Shown: positions 24,693-33,416, counted from the first letter of the stretch. The stretch: 64,000 bases of DNA from an uncultured Bacteroidales bacterium (GCA_946185835.1 CAMHKW010000004.1:1-64000), one strand, 5' to 3'. The notes: generated by a model not told the origin, from the sequence alone. Numbers and translations: made by a program.

Positions 24693-26813
24693 TCACATCT
24701 GCCGTAGTTCGAGGTATACCGTACCTCCTTTCAGAGGGGTGGTGCCTACTGCCACGCTTTGTCTTATGACCTGTCCGGTGCCGTTGACGACGGCTATCAT
24801 GCCTGTCTGTTCGATGGCGTATACAGCGTCGATAGCGCCCATGCCTATTACGTTAGGCACTTTGTTGCCGGTGATGCTTAGGGCTACGTCGTTGTCGTTG
24901 CGGTTGAGGTCGCTCCATTTGGTGCGTCTGTTGTCGCGGCTCTCGCAAGCGGCGAGGTCGAGGTCACGGCTGAGTCGGACCACCGGTTCGGTCATACCTC
25001 GTTTGATGTGCGGTTCGGTCTTGTTGTCGGCTGTGGCGTCGGTGCTACGTTGTACGATGCTATGGTGTGCCATGACGCGTTCGGCGATACGCCGTACGGT
25101 GCCGCCGCAGTCGTTGCCGGCATCGCGATGTTGCACGTCGTGTATGACGCAGATACAGGTGTATCGAGGCTGCTCCATAGGGAAGTATCCGCAGAAGGCG
25201 ATACGGTGACGTGTGGTGAGGTATCTGCCCGACACAAAGAGTCGGGCTGTGCCTGTCTTACCGGCGACGTGTACCTTGTCGCTCTGCGCCTTCCGACTCC
25301 ACTTGCGTGCTGAGGCAGTACCTAAGCTATCCCATACCACGCTCTCGAGACACTCGCGCACCTGAGCTAACGTTCGCGACGAGCAGATGCTGTGTTGCAG
25401 TGTCTTCGAGTAGAACATCTCCGAGGGTCCGGTCTCGCTGTATATCTGTTTGACGATAAGTGGCGATACCATGCGTCCGTTGTTGGCTATGGCGTTGTAA
25501 TACATCAGGGTATAGAGTGGTGGGAGTTCTACGGAGTAGCCGAACGACATACGTGCGAAAGTCTCGCGGTCGGAGGGGGTGGGGATGAAGGGTGTCTGTG
25601 CGCCCGGTATCTCGCACGGGAAGGTCTTGTCGAGTCCCATGTTGTTGAGTTTGCGGATGAAGCGGTCGGCTTTCTTCTCGTAGGACGAAGTGACCACTTT
25701 CGAGAGCACTATGTTCGAAGAAGCCGTCAGTCCTTGTTTGACGGTCATCACACCTCCGAGTTCTTCGATATAATGCGAGTCGGTGATGGGGTGTTTCTTG
25801 TCGTTATAGACCCATCCGTCGCGGCTGACGTGGAAGGTGTCGGAGAGTGCTACCTTGCCATCGTCGAGAGCTGCCATCAGTGCAATGGTCTTGAACATCG
25901 AGCCCGGCTCCATACGTACTACGGCGTGGTTGACTTTCTCGCTGTATGACTCTGTCTCGTTGCGGTCGAGGTTAGAGATAGCTTTTATCTCGCCGGTGGC
26001 AGTCTCCATGAGAATGCAGCAGCCCCATTCGCCGTTGGTCTGCGTCATGGCATTGCGAAGCTCGGTGTCGACGATATCTTGGAAGTCGGCATCGATGGTA
26101 GTGACGATGTTCTTGCCGTCGATGGCGTTGGTGATAGGCACCAGCTCTTTCGTGGTGCCTATCTTCTGTTCGATGGCTTCACCTTCCTTGCCATAGAGCA
26201 TGTCGTTGTATCGCATCTCCAAGCCGGACTTGCCGTTGCCGGAGTCGGAGTAGGTGCTTCCGATGGTACGCGAGCAGAGGTCGCCATACGGTCTGACGCG
26301 CTGCTGGTGCTCTTCGTAGTATATGCCAAACCGTTTGACGCTACCGTAGAAAGGCGGAGCGGCTATCAGCTCTTTGTATTTGGTGTAGCTGATACGACCG
26401 CTGTGCAGTGGCATGCGGCGCATCTTCTTGTCGAAGCCGTTTTGTAGTCGCTTGGAGTATTCCTCTTTGCTGTGCTCGCCAATGACAGTGGCAAGGCACA
26501 AGGCGATAGAGTCGCGGTAGAGGTTGAAGCGCTGGTTGTTTCTGACGGTGAGAGGGTCTGCCTTCATATCGATGAAAAAACGATAGGTAGGTATACTGCC
26601 TGAGAGCAGGCGGTTGTTGCAGTCGTAGATATTGCCGCGTCGGGGTTCGAGTTTGCGCTTGGTGGCTTGCTGCGTCTTCTCGAGCGCAGCCCATTGGTCT
26701 CTCTGTGTGGTTTGAATGATGATGATTTTGCCGAGTATGCATGCAAAGCCGATAGCTACTACACCAAACACGAGAGCGAACCTGAATATAAGTCTTTTCT
26801 GGTAGTCTGACAT
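24693..26813 (-). CDS. ftsI: Division transpeptidase FtsI (PBP3) with one PASTA domain
   Basis: A 706-residue class B penicillin-binding protein that cross-links septal peptidoglycan. One membrane anchor (about 10-35), dimerisation domain, then transpeptidase motifs S305-MF-K308, S365-S-N367 and K519-T-G521. The last 55 residues (PNVIGMGAIDAVYAIEQTG onward) form one PASTA domain, a feature usual in Bacteroidetes FtsI. Between the transpeptidase and PASTA domains is a basic linker of about 60 residues that looks poorly conserved. It lies 2 bp downstream of ftsL. Confidence 0.94.
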   Translation of the reverse strand: MSDYQKRLIFRFALVFGVVAIGFACILGKIIIIQTTQRDQWAALEKTQQATKRKLEPRRGNIYDCNNRLLSGSIPTYRFFIDMKADPLTVRNNQRFNLYRDSIALCLATVIGEHSKEEYSKRLQNGFDKKMRRMPLHSGRISYTKYKELIAAPPFYGSVKRFGIYYEEHQQRVRPYGDLCSRTIGSTYSDSGNGKSGLEMRYNDMLYGKEGEAIEQKIGTTKELVPITNAIDGKNIVTTIDADFQDIVDTELRNAMTQTNGEWGCCILMETATGEIKAISNLDRNETESYSEKVNHAVVRMEPGSMFKTIALMAALDDGKVALSDTFHVSRDGWVYNDKKHPITDSHYIEELGGVMTVKQGLTASSNIVLSKVVTSSYEKKADRFIRKLNNMGLDKTFPCEIPGAQTPFIPTPSDRETFARMSFGYSVELPPLYTLMYYNAIANNGRMVSPLIVKQIYSETGPSEMFYSKTLQHSICSSRTLAQVRECLESVVWDSLGTASARKWSRKAQSDKVHVAGKTGTARLFVSGRYLTTRHRIAFCGYFPMEQPRYTCICVIHDVQHRDAGNDCGGTVRRIAERVMAHHSIVQRSTDATADNKTEPHIKRGMTEPVVRLSRDLDLAACESRDNRRTKWSDLNRNDNDVALSITGNKVPNVIGMGAIDAVYAIEQTGMIAVVNGTGQVIRQSVAVGTTPLKGGTVYLELRQM

Positions 26814-26815
26814 AG

Positions 26816-27169
26816 CTATTCGATTTTAATGGCCGGTGTTGATGCTTCTTTGAGTTGACTCCCTTCGGCTTTGAGTAGCGAGCTCACGTTCGACTCGCGG
26901 CTTTGGTTGACGAGTTGGGCTGATAGAGTAAGGTACTCGTATTGTAAGTCTTCGAGTTCCTTTTGAAGGTCGATGATGTGCCGCTGTTGCTTGACGCTGA
27001 GGTATCCGTTGCCCGTGAACACGAAAATCATGATGACAATCAGTCCGGCGAGCTTGAACTGCTCTTCGATGTTTTTTTTCATCCAGAACTCACCGCTGAG
27101 CACATCGTGAAGCGTGAGTTTGATGGATTGCAGACCTGCTTGAAGTCGCTGTTTGCTTTCCTGTTTCAT
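26816..27169 (-). CDS. ftsL: FtsL-like division protein
   Basis: A 117-residue bitopic membrane protein. Cytoplasmic N-terminus (1-40), one hydrophobic helix (about 41-58, LAGLIVIMIFVF) and a periplasmic leucine-heptad coil (about 63-98, with IDLQKELEDLQYEYLTLSA), then a short tail. The sequence alone is weakly conserved; the call rests on topology and position between rsmH and ftsI, where FtsL lies in dcw clusters. It would join FtsB/FtsQ-like partners in the divisome. A run of T at 27072-27079 encodes Lys-Lys near residue 31. Confidence 0.85.
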   Translation of the reverse strand: MKQESKQRLQAGLQSIKLTLHDVLSGEFWMKKNIEEQFKLAGLIVIMIFVFTGNGYLSVKQQRHIIDLQKELEDLQYEYLTLSAQLVNQSRESNVSSLLKAEGSQLKEASTPAIKIE

Positions 27170-27203
27170 AATGTTTGTAGTTGATGTTGGTTAGTAAATA
27201 TGG

Positions 27204-28127
27204 TTAGTTGATGTTAGTATCTGTTTTCTGTGCGATACGCAGTTTGGCGCTTCTGGCGCGTGAGTTACGTTGCACCTCTTCGTCGTCGGCTACAATCACC
27301 TTTTTGTTAACCGGCTCGAGCGGGCATATTTTTCTGCCGTAGAAGTCTTGCTTTATTTCTCCTTCGAGGTTGCCGCTTCTGATGAAGTTCTTTACGAGTC
27401 GGTCTTCGAGGCTATGGTATGTGAGTATTGCCATTCTGCCTCCCACTCGCAGCAGTGCGAGGGCGGCCTCAAGTAGGTCGCTCAGGGCGCCGAGTTCGTC
27501 GTTGACCTCGATACGTAGGGCTTGAAACACGCGTGCCAAGTCTTTTTTCTCTTTGTCTCTGCCGCAAAGCGGGGATACTATGGCGGCGAGTTGTTCGGTG
27601 GTGTCGAGTGGTTGTGTCTTGCGTGCTGTGACGATGGCTGTTGCCATGCGTCTGCTGTCTTGCACTTCGCCCCAAAGCCGGAAGATGCGTGCCAGACGGT
27701 CGGCGTCGTAGGTGTTGACGATGTCGCGGGCGGTGAGTTGTGCCGAGCGGTTCATGCGCATGTCGAGCGGACCCGAGAAACGAAACGAGAATCCGCGGTC
27801 GGCATCGTCGAAATGATGGAAAGAGACGCCCAAGTCGGCTATCAGACCATCGATCTCGCTTACCCCGTAGAAGTGCATGAAGTTCTTGAGATAGCGGAAG
27901 TTGCCGAGCACAAAACAAAAACGCCTATCGTCAATACGATTGGCGAAAGCGTCTTTGTCTTGGTCGAATGAAAACAATTGTGCAGAGTCACTAAGGTTGC
28001 TAAGCAGGGCACGCGAGTGTCCTCCACCGCCGAAAGTGGCATCTACGTAGATGCCATCACGACGTGTAAGTACCCCGTCGATAGTCGGGGCAAGCAATGC
28101 TGCCGTATGATACTCACTATTAGCCAT
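27204..28127 (-). CDS. rsmH: 16S rRNA N4-methylcytidine 1402 methyltransferase
   Basis: A 307-residue SAM-dependent methyltransferase that N4-methylates C1402 of 16S rRNA, the same nucleotide that RsmI (12404-13075) methylates on the ribose. SAM-binding DATFGGGGHS at 29-38; GLIADLGVSFHHFDDADRGF and AILTYHSLEDRLVKNF are family signatures. The length is normal. It sits in its canonical place between mraZ and ftsL. A 141-bp gap separates it from mraZ; I see no promoter or terminator in that gap. Confidence 0.96.
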   Translation of the reverse strand: MANSEYHTAALLAPTIDGVLTRRDGIYVDATFGGGGHSRALLSNLSDSAQLFSFDQDKDAFANRIDDRRFCFVLGNFRYLKNFMHFYGVSEIDGLIADLGVSFHHFDDADRGFSFRFSGPLDMRMNRSAQLTARDIVNTYDADRLARIFRLWGEVQDSRRMATAIVTARKTQPLDTTEQLAAIVSPLCGRDKEKKDLARVFQALRIEVNDELGALSDLLEAALALLRVGGRMAILTYHSLEDRLVKNFIRSGNLEGEIKQDFYGRKICPLEPVNKKVIVADDEEVQRNSRARSAKLRIAQKTDTNIN

Positions 28128-28268
28128 CTGTGGTGACTCATTTAATTAAGGTTTACGCTAATGGCGTTTTTTAGTTGTCGGTGTTGCTGCCGCAAGGGTC
28201 AGCACTCGACTGTGGTTAGGTTGGGTTCTTGTTTTGTAGGTTGTTACTCGTGGCAAACTACGTTTATT

Positions 28269-28712
28269 CTACAGTCGTTGCTCTATTGATTGGCTAAGCT
28301 CTGTGGGGTTGAGGCGGAACGACTCGTAAACCTTCTTGTCCCAGATGGTGAAGCGGTCGATGACGCCGATGATGAGCAGCTCTTGCCCGGTAGAACGGAT
28401 GGCTTGTAGCATCGACTTAGATAGCAGTATCCTGCCTTGGCTGTCGAGGTTCATCTCTACGGCTTCGCCCGACAGCTGAATCAGAAGACCCATGTCGGCG
28501 GACTTCATGTCGTTGAGCACACCCCTATAACTCTCCAAGCGCTCTTGCCATACCTTTTCAGGATATACGGTGAGGCAGTCTAAACCGGGTTCCTGGCGCA
28601 GATATACCGTCTGCACCTGTTGCTCGGTGAGAAGACGACGGAACTGAGCAGGTATGAAGAACCTGTTCTTAGCGTCCATCTTAACCTCCATTTTGCCTGA
28701 AAAGATACTCAT
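28269..28712 (-). CDS. mraZ: Transcriptional regulator MraZ
   Basis: A 147-residue DNA-binding protein with two SpoVT/AbrB-like halves (KMDAKNRFFIPAQFRRLL near 11-28 and MNLDSQGRILLSKSML near 86-101). In E. coli MraZ binds GTGGG-type direct repeats ahead of its own gene and represses the dcw operon. Here the upstream region carries two boxes with 10-bp spacing beside the -33 element, so autorepression is likely. It heads the division cluster: mraZ, rsmH, ftsL, ftsI, murE, mraY, murD, ftsW. Confidence 0.95.
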   Translation of the reverse strand: MSIFSGKMEVKMDAKNRFFIPAQFRRLLTEQQVQTVYLRQEPGLDCLTVYPEKVWQERLESYRGVLNDMKSADMGLLIQLSGEAVEMNLDSQGRILLSKSMLQAIRSTGQELLIIGVIDRFTIWDKKVYESFRLNPTELSQSIEQRL

Positions 28713-28754
28713 TGTCAGTCGATATAGTAGTTTGCTACTTGTATTTTGACCAAT

Positions 28755-28786
28755 TTCGAGAAAGCACGCAAGGGGCTTTCTTCGAA
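28755..28786 (-). promoter_or_regulatory. 5' hairpin at the start of the mraZ transcript
   Basis: Arms TTCGA-GAAAGC and GCTTTC-T-TCGAA form an 11-bp stem with one bulged base around a 9-base loop. The predicted transcription start is near 28788-28790, so the mRNA would begin with this stem. A 5' stem can slow decay or hide a site; the effect here is not known. Confidence 0.65.
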
Positions 28787-28794
28787 TGTCGCTA

Positions 28795-28825
28795 CAAAGG
28801 TAGACAATTTATTTGACATGACAAA
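28795..28825 (-). promoter_or_regulatory. mraZ/dcw operon promoter
   Basis: On the - strand: TTTG (28822-28825), exactly 19 bp, then TACCTTTG (28795-28802). Both boxes match the Bacteroidetes consensus perfectly. It is the only strong promoter seen ahead of the eight-gene cluster. Confidence 0.85.
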
Positions 28826-28842
28826 CCACTTTGCCCCACTTT
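28825..28842 (-). promoter_or_regulatory. MraZ operator boxes
   Basis: On the - strand, direct repeat AAAGTGG-GGC-AAAGTGG: boxes GTGGG (28835-28839) and GTGGT (28825-28829) with 10-bp periodicity. The second box overlaps the first base of the -33 TTTG. This fits the MraZ sites described in other bacteria, which are GTGG-type repeats with 10-bp spacing. Confidence 0.75.
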
Positions 28843-28910
28843 GTTGAAAAAATATTATTTTTTTTTACTGTGTGTAGAAGTAGCGTTGTGATAAATGCTT
28901 GATAGATAAT

Positions 28911-28945
28911 ATAAAAACAGATTTGCCCTAAGTGGGGCAAATCTG
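28911..28945 (-). terminator. Intrinsic terminator of the M6 protease gene
   Basis: On the - strand an 11-bp perfect stem (CAGATTTGCCC / GGGCAAATCTG, 28935-28945 with 28918-28928) and 6-base loop, followed by TTTTTAT (28911-28917). It lies about 90 bp past the protease stop. Bases 28946-29033 carry no other feature. Confidence 0.88.
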
Positions 28946-29033
28946 TGACTAAAATAAAGATACTGGAGTAGTGTAGCCGTAGTAGTTATGGTATAGCTTC
29001 GAAATAATATGTTTTTTTGTCTGATGATCTTCG

Positions 29034-31907
29034 TTAGAGACTGAACTTGCCCCAGACGTCTTTTCGGCGCATGCGTGTCGGGGATGTGTATTTGACGATG
29101 TAGAGCTGTCCGGCTTGCAGTTTGTCTTGCGGGATGGGAATGGTGGTTTGCGCGGCTGTGATGTTTATAGTCAGCACGAGTTGTCCGCTCGTGTTGTAGA
29201 TGTTGAGCACTTTGTTGGCATCGCCTATCTCCGGCAGGTATGCGACCGGAGTGCCGTCTGCCTGTCTGACGATAGTGAGTTGTCGGTTGTCGTTGCCGGG
29301 CAGGGTGCGTATGGAGTATGGGTTGTCTAAGTCTGTGATGTTCTCCCGACAACCTTTGCTTTCGTAGGCTTGCACGATGGCATAATAGGTGGTTAACGAC
29401 TCGAGTGAGTTGACAATAGCCTTATGACCGGGTGCTATGATCTCGCGTTCCCGCTGTTGGTATACGTAGTTGACGGCTTTGGGCAGGGTTACGTTCCATG
29501 CGTCGAGAAGGACGCCGCCGTTGCCTTCGCGCTTATGGTATACTATCTCGAATTGTACTAATGGGCTGTTGGTCAGCTCGTAGGTCTTTGTCAGCGAGCG
29601 TGTGGTGATGCGCATAGTGATGCTGTCGACCAAGGTCTTCTGTCCAAGTGTGTCGATGCCATAGATATATACAACCCCTCCTACAGCACCGGCATCGAGG
29701 TCGGTGTAGTTAGCAGAGACCCAGAACGACAGCGAGGCAGCGGGAATGATATACTTCTCGGAGAGCAGATACTGTCCGTCGTCGGTCATGAAATACGAGT
29801 AGCTGCCCTCTTTCTTTTCGGTGTTGGAGGTCTGAGCTTTGTTGGATAGCCATCCTTGTTGTCGGAGTGTGCCCATGTTGGCGAAGTTCTCGAAGCCTTG
29901 GCTGATGGTGGTCTGTCCCTCGCTCAGCGAGTAGAGTGTGAGGAAATAGCTTTCGGCATCGTCGACTTCTTCCCACGTGAGTGTCATCGAGTATGGTGTG
30001 ACATTGCTCACTTCCGTTATCTTTGGTTGTGTGATATACGTAGGTCGTGGCGATGAGCCGGTGAGTGATAGTATGTTGCTTTGTGCTTGGTCGTTTCTAA
30101 CCATCAGTGCGCCGAGTAGGGTGTCGCAGCGTTGCCGTGTAGGGGCGTAGCGCAGGTAAAGGGTGCGCAGGTATTGGCGCTGCTCGTCGCAGGTGTCGGT
30201 GAAGGTAGTGCCTTTTTGATACCATTTGACACCTCTGTCGGGACTGAATTCGAAATTGCCTGAGTAGATGCTTATCTCAACATTCTTGCTGTCGAGTTCG
30301 CTGCCGATGACGCTGACGCTGTCGACTATGTATTCCACAGCGCGGCTGTCGTAGGTGGTGATGAGTGTCGGGAGCTCGGCGGGTGAGAAAGAGAAGCCTA
30401 TGCCTGTGTCTTCGCCGTAGCTGAATACCACATCTTGGTCGGCGGATTGGAAGATGTTGAACAGTTGCTGAGTGGTAAGTTCCGTGCCGGTGTTGAGTCG
30501 AAGTGTGCGGTGTGTGATGTGGGCAGAGCCGGGGTAGGTGTCGGCAGAGCTGCTGGCACTATGGTTAGAGCCGTAAGCTTCTACCACGTCGTAGCCTAAA
30601 GGTGTAGAGTTGTTGAAAGTGTTGTTGAGCCAGGTGGTGTTGTTGTAGGTGATATGTGTGATGAGCAGTCCTTCTCCGGGAATAGCGGCCTCGTTGACGC
30701 GATGGCTTCTGACGCTGTCCCAGCCTACATATTGTCGGTTTTCGACAAGGAAGTATTCGGCAGGCGACGGTGTCGTGGCTTGCAGGTTATGTTCGGTCTG
30801 GGCTATGAGGTATGCGGTGTTGGATGTCTCAAGCGGGCGGAGGCGGTAGCTGCCTGCGGTGTCGAGTTGGATGGGTTGCAGCCAGTCGAGCATGAAGCGT
30901 TCGAAAGCTCCGTAGACGGGAGGTGTCCTGCCGTCGTTGTTGTATGACCCGTATGCCATGATGTCCCAGTTGCCGACGGTGTAGGTGTCTTCGTCGGAGT
31001 CGGAGGTGTTGTAGAAGTCGGGCAGTCCGAGCACATGTCCGAACTCATGACAGAAGGTCCCGATGCCGCACATCGTGATACCCGACTCACCTTTGAGTTC
31101 GGAGGTGCATGAGTAGGTGTAAAGTTCTTTGCCTGACAGCTGTGGCCGGCTTGAGATAGCCGACTTATGCGGCCAGATGGTGTTTTCGCCGCCATGTTCG
31201 GCTTCGTTGTGTCCGGCGTAGTATACAAACACGTTGTCGATGACGCCGTCGTTATTCTCGTCGTAAAGGCTGAAGTCAACTCCGTCGGCTTCAGCTTTGC
31301 GGCATGCCTGCACTATCATGTCACCGGCACGTCGGTCGTTAGCGTTGCCATAGTGTGCGCCGTAGTACTCGCAGTCGTGGTCGAGTTTGTATGGTCCATA
31401 CACATCGAAGGTAGGTTGGAAGGTGCCATTGGAGCTTGCAAGGAAGTAGTCGCGTGCTGAGCCGGTGGCGTAGTTGTCGTGATAGTGGTCTTGGTTGAGC
31501 ATGGCGGTGAACGCCTCACGTGGGTTGCTGATAGTGAAGTCTACGTCGGCAAAGGCAGCGAGGATGACTACGCTGCGCACCTCGCCTTTGCGTGGAAAGA
31601 CCGATGCCGCTTTGCGTCGCTGCTGTGATGCTTGTTGTCGGCGGCGCTCATCGCTGAGGTGTTGCTTGCGACATTCCCGGGCTTCAGCTTTTACTGTGGG
31701 GTCGGCGATATAGGTGCCGTCGGGGAGGAAACGGATGGGGGTGCCGTCCGGCAGAACGCAGTAGTAGGCGTGCTCGTCGCCTATCATGCGGTATGTGACG
31801 GTGCTACCATCGGGTAGGGTGCGAGTGGTGAACGCAGGGGTGGCAGGCACTGCTAAGAGGCGGAGTGATATAGTAAGGGAAAAGAAAAATAAGATGATAC
31901 GTCGCAT
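29034..31907 (-). CDS. Secreted M6 family metalloprotease
   Basis: A 957-residue zinc protease of the M6 (immune inhibitor A-like) family, expected outside the cell. Signal peptide MRRIILFFFSLTISLRLLA; propeptide to about 105; catalytic domain about 108-340 with zinc motif H287-E-F-G-H291 and the third ligand region GLPD (D297). A calcium-like loop, DENNDGVID, lies at 216-224. The middle region is beta-rich, with a fibronectin III-like stretch after 630 and an anchor-J-like module (about 675-830). The C-terminus (VLNIYNTSGQLVLTINI ... YIVKY) resembles a degenerate T9SS type A tail, but the final segment MRRKDVWGKFSL is unusual. It has its own promoter and terminator, so it is a single-gene unit. 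Confidence 0.88.
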   Translation of the reverse strand: MRRIILFFFSLTISLRLLAVPATPAFTTRTLPDGSTVTYRMIGDEHAYYCVLPDGTPIRFLPDGTYIADPTVKAEARECRKQHLSDERRRQQASQQRRKAASVFPRKGEVRSVVILAAFADVDFTISNPREAFTAMLNQDHYHDNYATGSARDYFLASSNGTFQPTFDVYGPYKLDHDCEYYGAHYGNANDRRAGDMIVQACRKAEADGVDFSLYDENNDGVIDNVFVYYAGHNEAEHGGENTIWPHKSAISSRPQLSGKELYTYSCTSELKGESGITMCGIGTFCHEFGHVLGLPDFYNTSDSDEDTYTVGNWDIMAYGSYNNDGRTPPVYGAFERFMLDWLQPIQLDTAGSYRLRPLETSNTAYLIAQTEHNLQATTPSPAEYFLVENRQYVGWDSVRSHRVNEAAIPGEGLLITHITYNNTTWLNNTFNNSTPLGYDVVEAYGSNHSASSSADTYPGSAHITHRTLRLNTGTELTTQQLFNIFQSADQDVVFSYGEDTGIGFSFSPAELPTLITTYDSRAVEYIVDSVSVIGSELDSKNVEISIYSGNFEFSPDRGVKWYQKGTTFTDTCDEQRQYLRTLYLRYAPTRQRCDTLLGALMVRNDQAQSNILSLTGSSPRPTYITQPKITEVSNVTPYSMTLTWEEVDDAESYFLTLYSLSEGQTTISQGFENFANMGTLRQQGWLSNKAQTSNTEKKEGSYSYFMTDDGQYLLSEKYIIPAASLSFWVSANYTDLDAGAVGGVVYIYGIDTLGQKTLVDSITMRITTRSLTKTYELTNSPLVQFEIVYHKREGNGGVLLDAWNVTLPKAVNYVYQQREREIIAPGHKAIVNSLESLTTYYAIVQAYESKGCRENITDLDNPYSIRTLPGNDNRQLTIVRQADGTPVAYLPEIGDANKVLNIYNTSGQLVLTINITAAQTTIPIPQDKLQAGQLYIVKYTSPTRMRRKDVWGKFSL

Positions 31908-31953
31908 TGAGTTGAGGATTATACTTATAGTTAATATTTGCTATTATTCGACG

Positions 31954-31984
31954 CAAAGGTAATATATTTTTTTTATTTGTCAAA
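31954..31984 (-). promoter_or_regulatory. Promoter of the M6 protease gene
   Basis: On the - strand: TTTG (31981-31984), exactly 19 bp of A/T-rich spacer, TACCTTTG (31954-31961). Both boxes are perfect. The leader is about 40 nt. The 8-bp repeat array starts 12 bp upstream of the -33 box. Confidence 0.85.
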
Positions 31985-31996
31985 ATGGAGCATGTC

Positions 31997-32116
31997 GGGA
32001 TCTCGGGACTTCGAGATCTCGGGACTTCGAGATTTCGGGATCACGAGATGTCGAGATCACGAGATGTCGAGATTACGAGATGTCGAGATTACGAGATGTC
32101 GAGATCACAAGATCAC
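31997..32116. repeat. 15 x 8-bp degenerate tandem array, copy 1
   Basis: Fifteen contiguous octamers of consensus GRGATNYC with no gap. Many alternate in pairs (GAGATGTC with GAGATCAC or GAGATTAC; GGGACTTC with GAGATCTC), giving a 16-bp higher-order period. It fills the space between the M6 promoter and the terminator of the lipoprotein operon. A second array of exactly 15 units is at 56761-56880. Confidence 0.95.
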
Positions 32117-32126
32117 TATGGCTGCA

Positions 32127-32156
32127 ATAAAAAGCGGCTCAGCGATAGCTGAGCCG
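32127..32156 (-). terminator. Intrinsic terminator of the susC-susD-lipoprotein operon
   Basis: On the - strand CGGCTCAGC-TATC-GCTGAGCCG (32135-32156) followed by CTTTTTAT. A 9-bp perfect GC-rich stem with a T-run, 39 bp past the lipoprotein stop. Confidence 0.9.
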
Positions 32157-32195
32157 TTTTGCAAAATGTTGCAGTCTTGCTTGACTTATGGTGTC

Positions 32196-33416
32196 TTATT
32201 TAGCAATCCGCGGAGCGCGTTGCATCTGTATTTGCTTTTGCATTGCGTACTCGATCATAGGCATGTCAGATATTTGCTTTACAGGCAGCAGACGCGGCTT
32301 GCGAGGTGCGTTTGCACGGGTTCCGGTCTCGTATTCGATTTCACGGAAGTGGATGGTGTTGTCGTTGATGACGTATTGGTTAGCATCGTTGAGTTCCATA
32401 TTCATACCCCAGTTGTAGTCGAAGGCAGATGCCTTAGCATAGAAGTAGTCGAAGCTGTACATGTATTTGCTTACGCCGTCGCCGTTGAGTATGAAGACCG
32501 CAGTGTCGACGATACCGTCAGCAATACTTGGCAGGTAGTAGGCGTCGTTGGGGGCACCGTCTTCTTTGGTGTAATAGTGCAGCGTCATCATACGTGTGTT
32601 GACGATAAGTGTGTCAGCGTCGCGAACGAAGTCGTAAGCTGCAGAGTAGTCGGCCGACTCTTTGGTTTGACGATAGACATTGAATTGCTCGCAGAATTTC
32701 TTCATCAAGTCGACATACCCCTCTTCGGAACTGATGATACCAGGGCGTGCTATATGTGCTGTTGTGTCTGAGCGGAAGTTGGTGATGCGGTAGGTGCCCA
32801 GTGAAACGAGTCCTGACAGACCTGTCTCGGGGTTCATCTCTTTGGAGGCGTAGTACATAGGGCATTTAACGGTGAGCACTGTTCCTTGCGAGCCGCCGTC
32901 CCAGTCGCCTGACTCGTTGATGAAGAAACCTTCGGAGCATACCCATACCTCAGACCAGAACTTCATGACGTTGATAACACCTTCCTCGCCGCTGGAGAAT
33001 GTAACCTCCAATGGTATGGTGTCGTTGGTGATTGGGTTGTCGGTATCGATTTTGTGGAGCATGGCACCTGTGAAGCGAATGGTGGCGTAATAAGGCTTAA
33101 CGATCACTTTAATAGACGCTGAGAATTCGCCGCAGGTAGCTGTTACGACAGCTTCGCCTTCGTATTGAGCTACGATAACGCCGTTGGGTTGAGGTATTAC
33201 AACGAGCGAGTCGGAAGTAGACCATGTCACGATGCCGTCGACACCTTCGGGTTCGAGCACTGCAGTAAGACGAACTTGCTCTTCTTCTGCCATTACTATT
33301 TCAGATCCTTGACGGATGCTGATACCTGTCACTGTTTTAACCGGTTCTGGTTTTCCGCAGCTTGCCAAGCCGAGGACAACAGCGATTGAAAGAATACTAA
33401 AAAGTTTTGTTTTCAT
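32196..33416 (-). CDS. Ig-like (BIG2) lipoprotein of the SusCD operon
   Basis: A 406-residue lipoprotein. Signal MKTKLFSILSIAVVLGLASC with lipobox cysteine C20. Residues about 28-108 match a bacterial Ig-like (BIG2) domain (VTGISIRQGSEIVMAEEEQV start, then WSTSDSLVVI). The remaining 300 residues are not recognised. They are rich in Tyr and Asp and probably bind a ligand at the cell surface, as third lipoproteins in SusCD loci often do; this role is inferred from position. It is the last gene of the operon, 54 bp after susD, followed by a strong terminator. Confidence 0.8.
   Translation of the reverse strand: MKTKLFSILSIAVVLGLASCGKPEPVKTVTGISIRQGSEIVMAEEEQVRLTAVLEPEGVDGIVTWSTSDSLVVIPQPNGVIVAQYEGEAVVTATCGEFSASIKVIVKPYYATIRFTGAMLHKIDTDNPITNDTIPLEVTFSSGEEGVINVMKFWSEVWVCSEGFFINESGDWDGGSQGTVLTVKCPMYYASKEMNPETGLSGLVSLGTYRITNFRSDTTAHIARPGIISSEEGYVDLMKKFCEQFNVYRQTKESADYSAAYDFVRDADTLIVNTRMMTLHYYTKEDGAPNDAYYLPSIADGIVDTAVFILNGDGVSKYMYSFDYFYAKASAFDYNWGMNMELNDANQYVINDNTIHFREIEYETGTRANAPRKPRLLPVKQISDMPMIEYAMQKQIQMQRAPRIAK

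Noticed and set aside
31938..32771. 277-codon + frame over the first octamer array and the lipoprotein
   Set aside because: Translated repeat plus antisense of the Ig-like lipoprotein; the lipoprotein has a lipobox, an operon context and a terminator.
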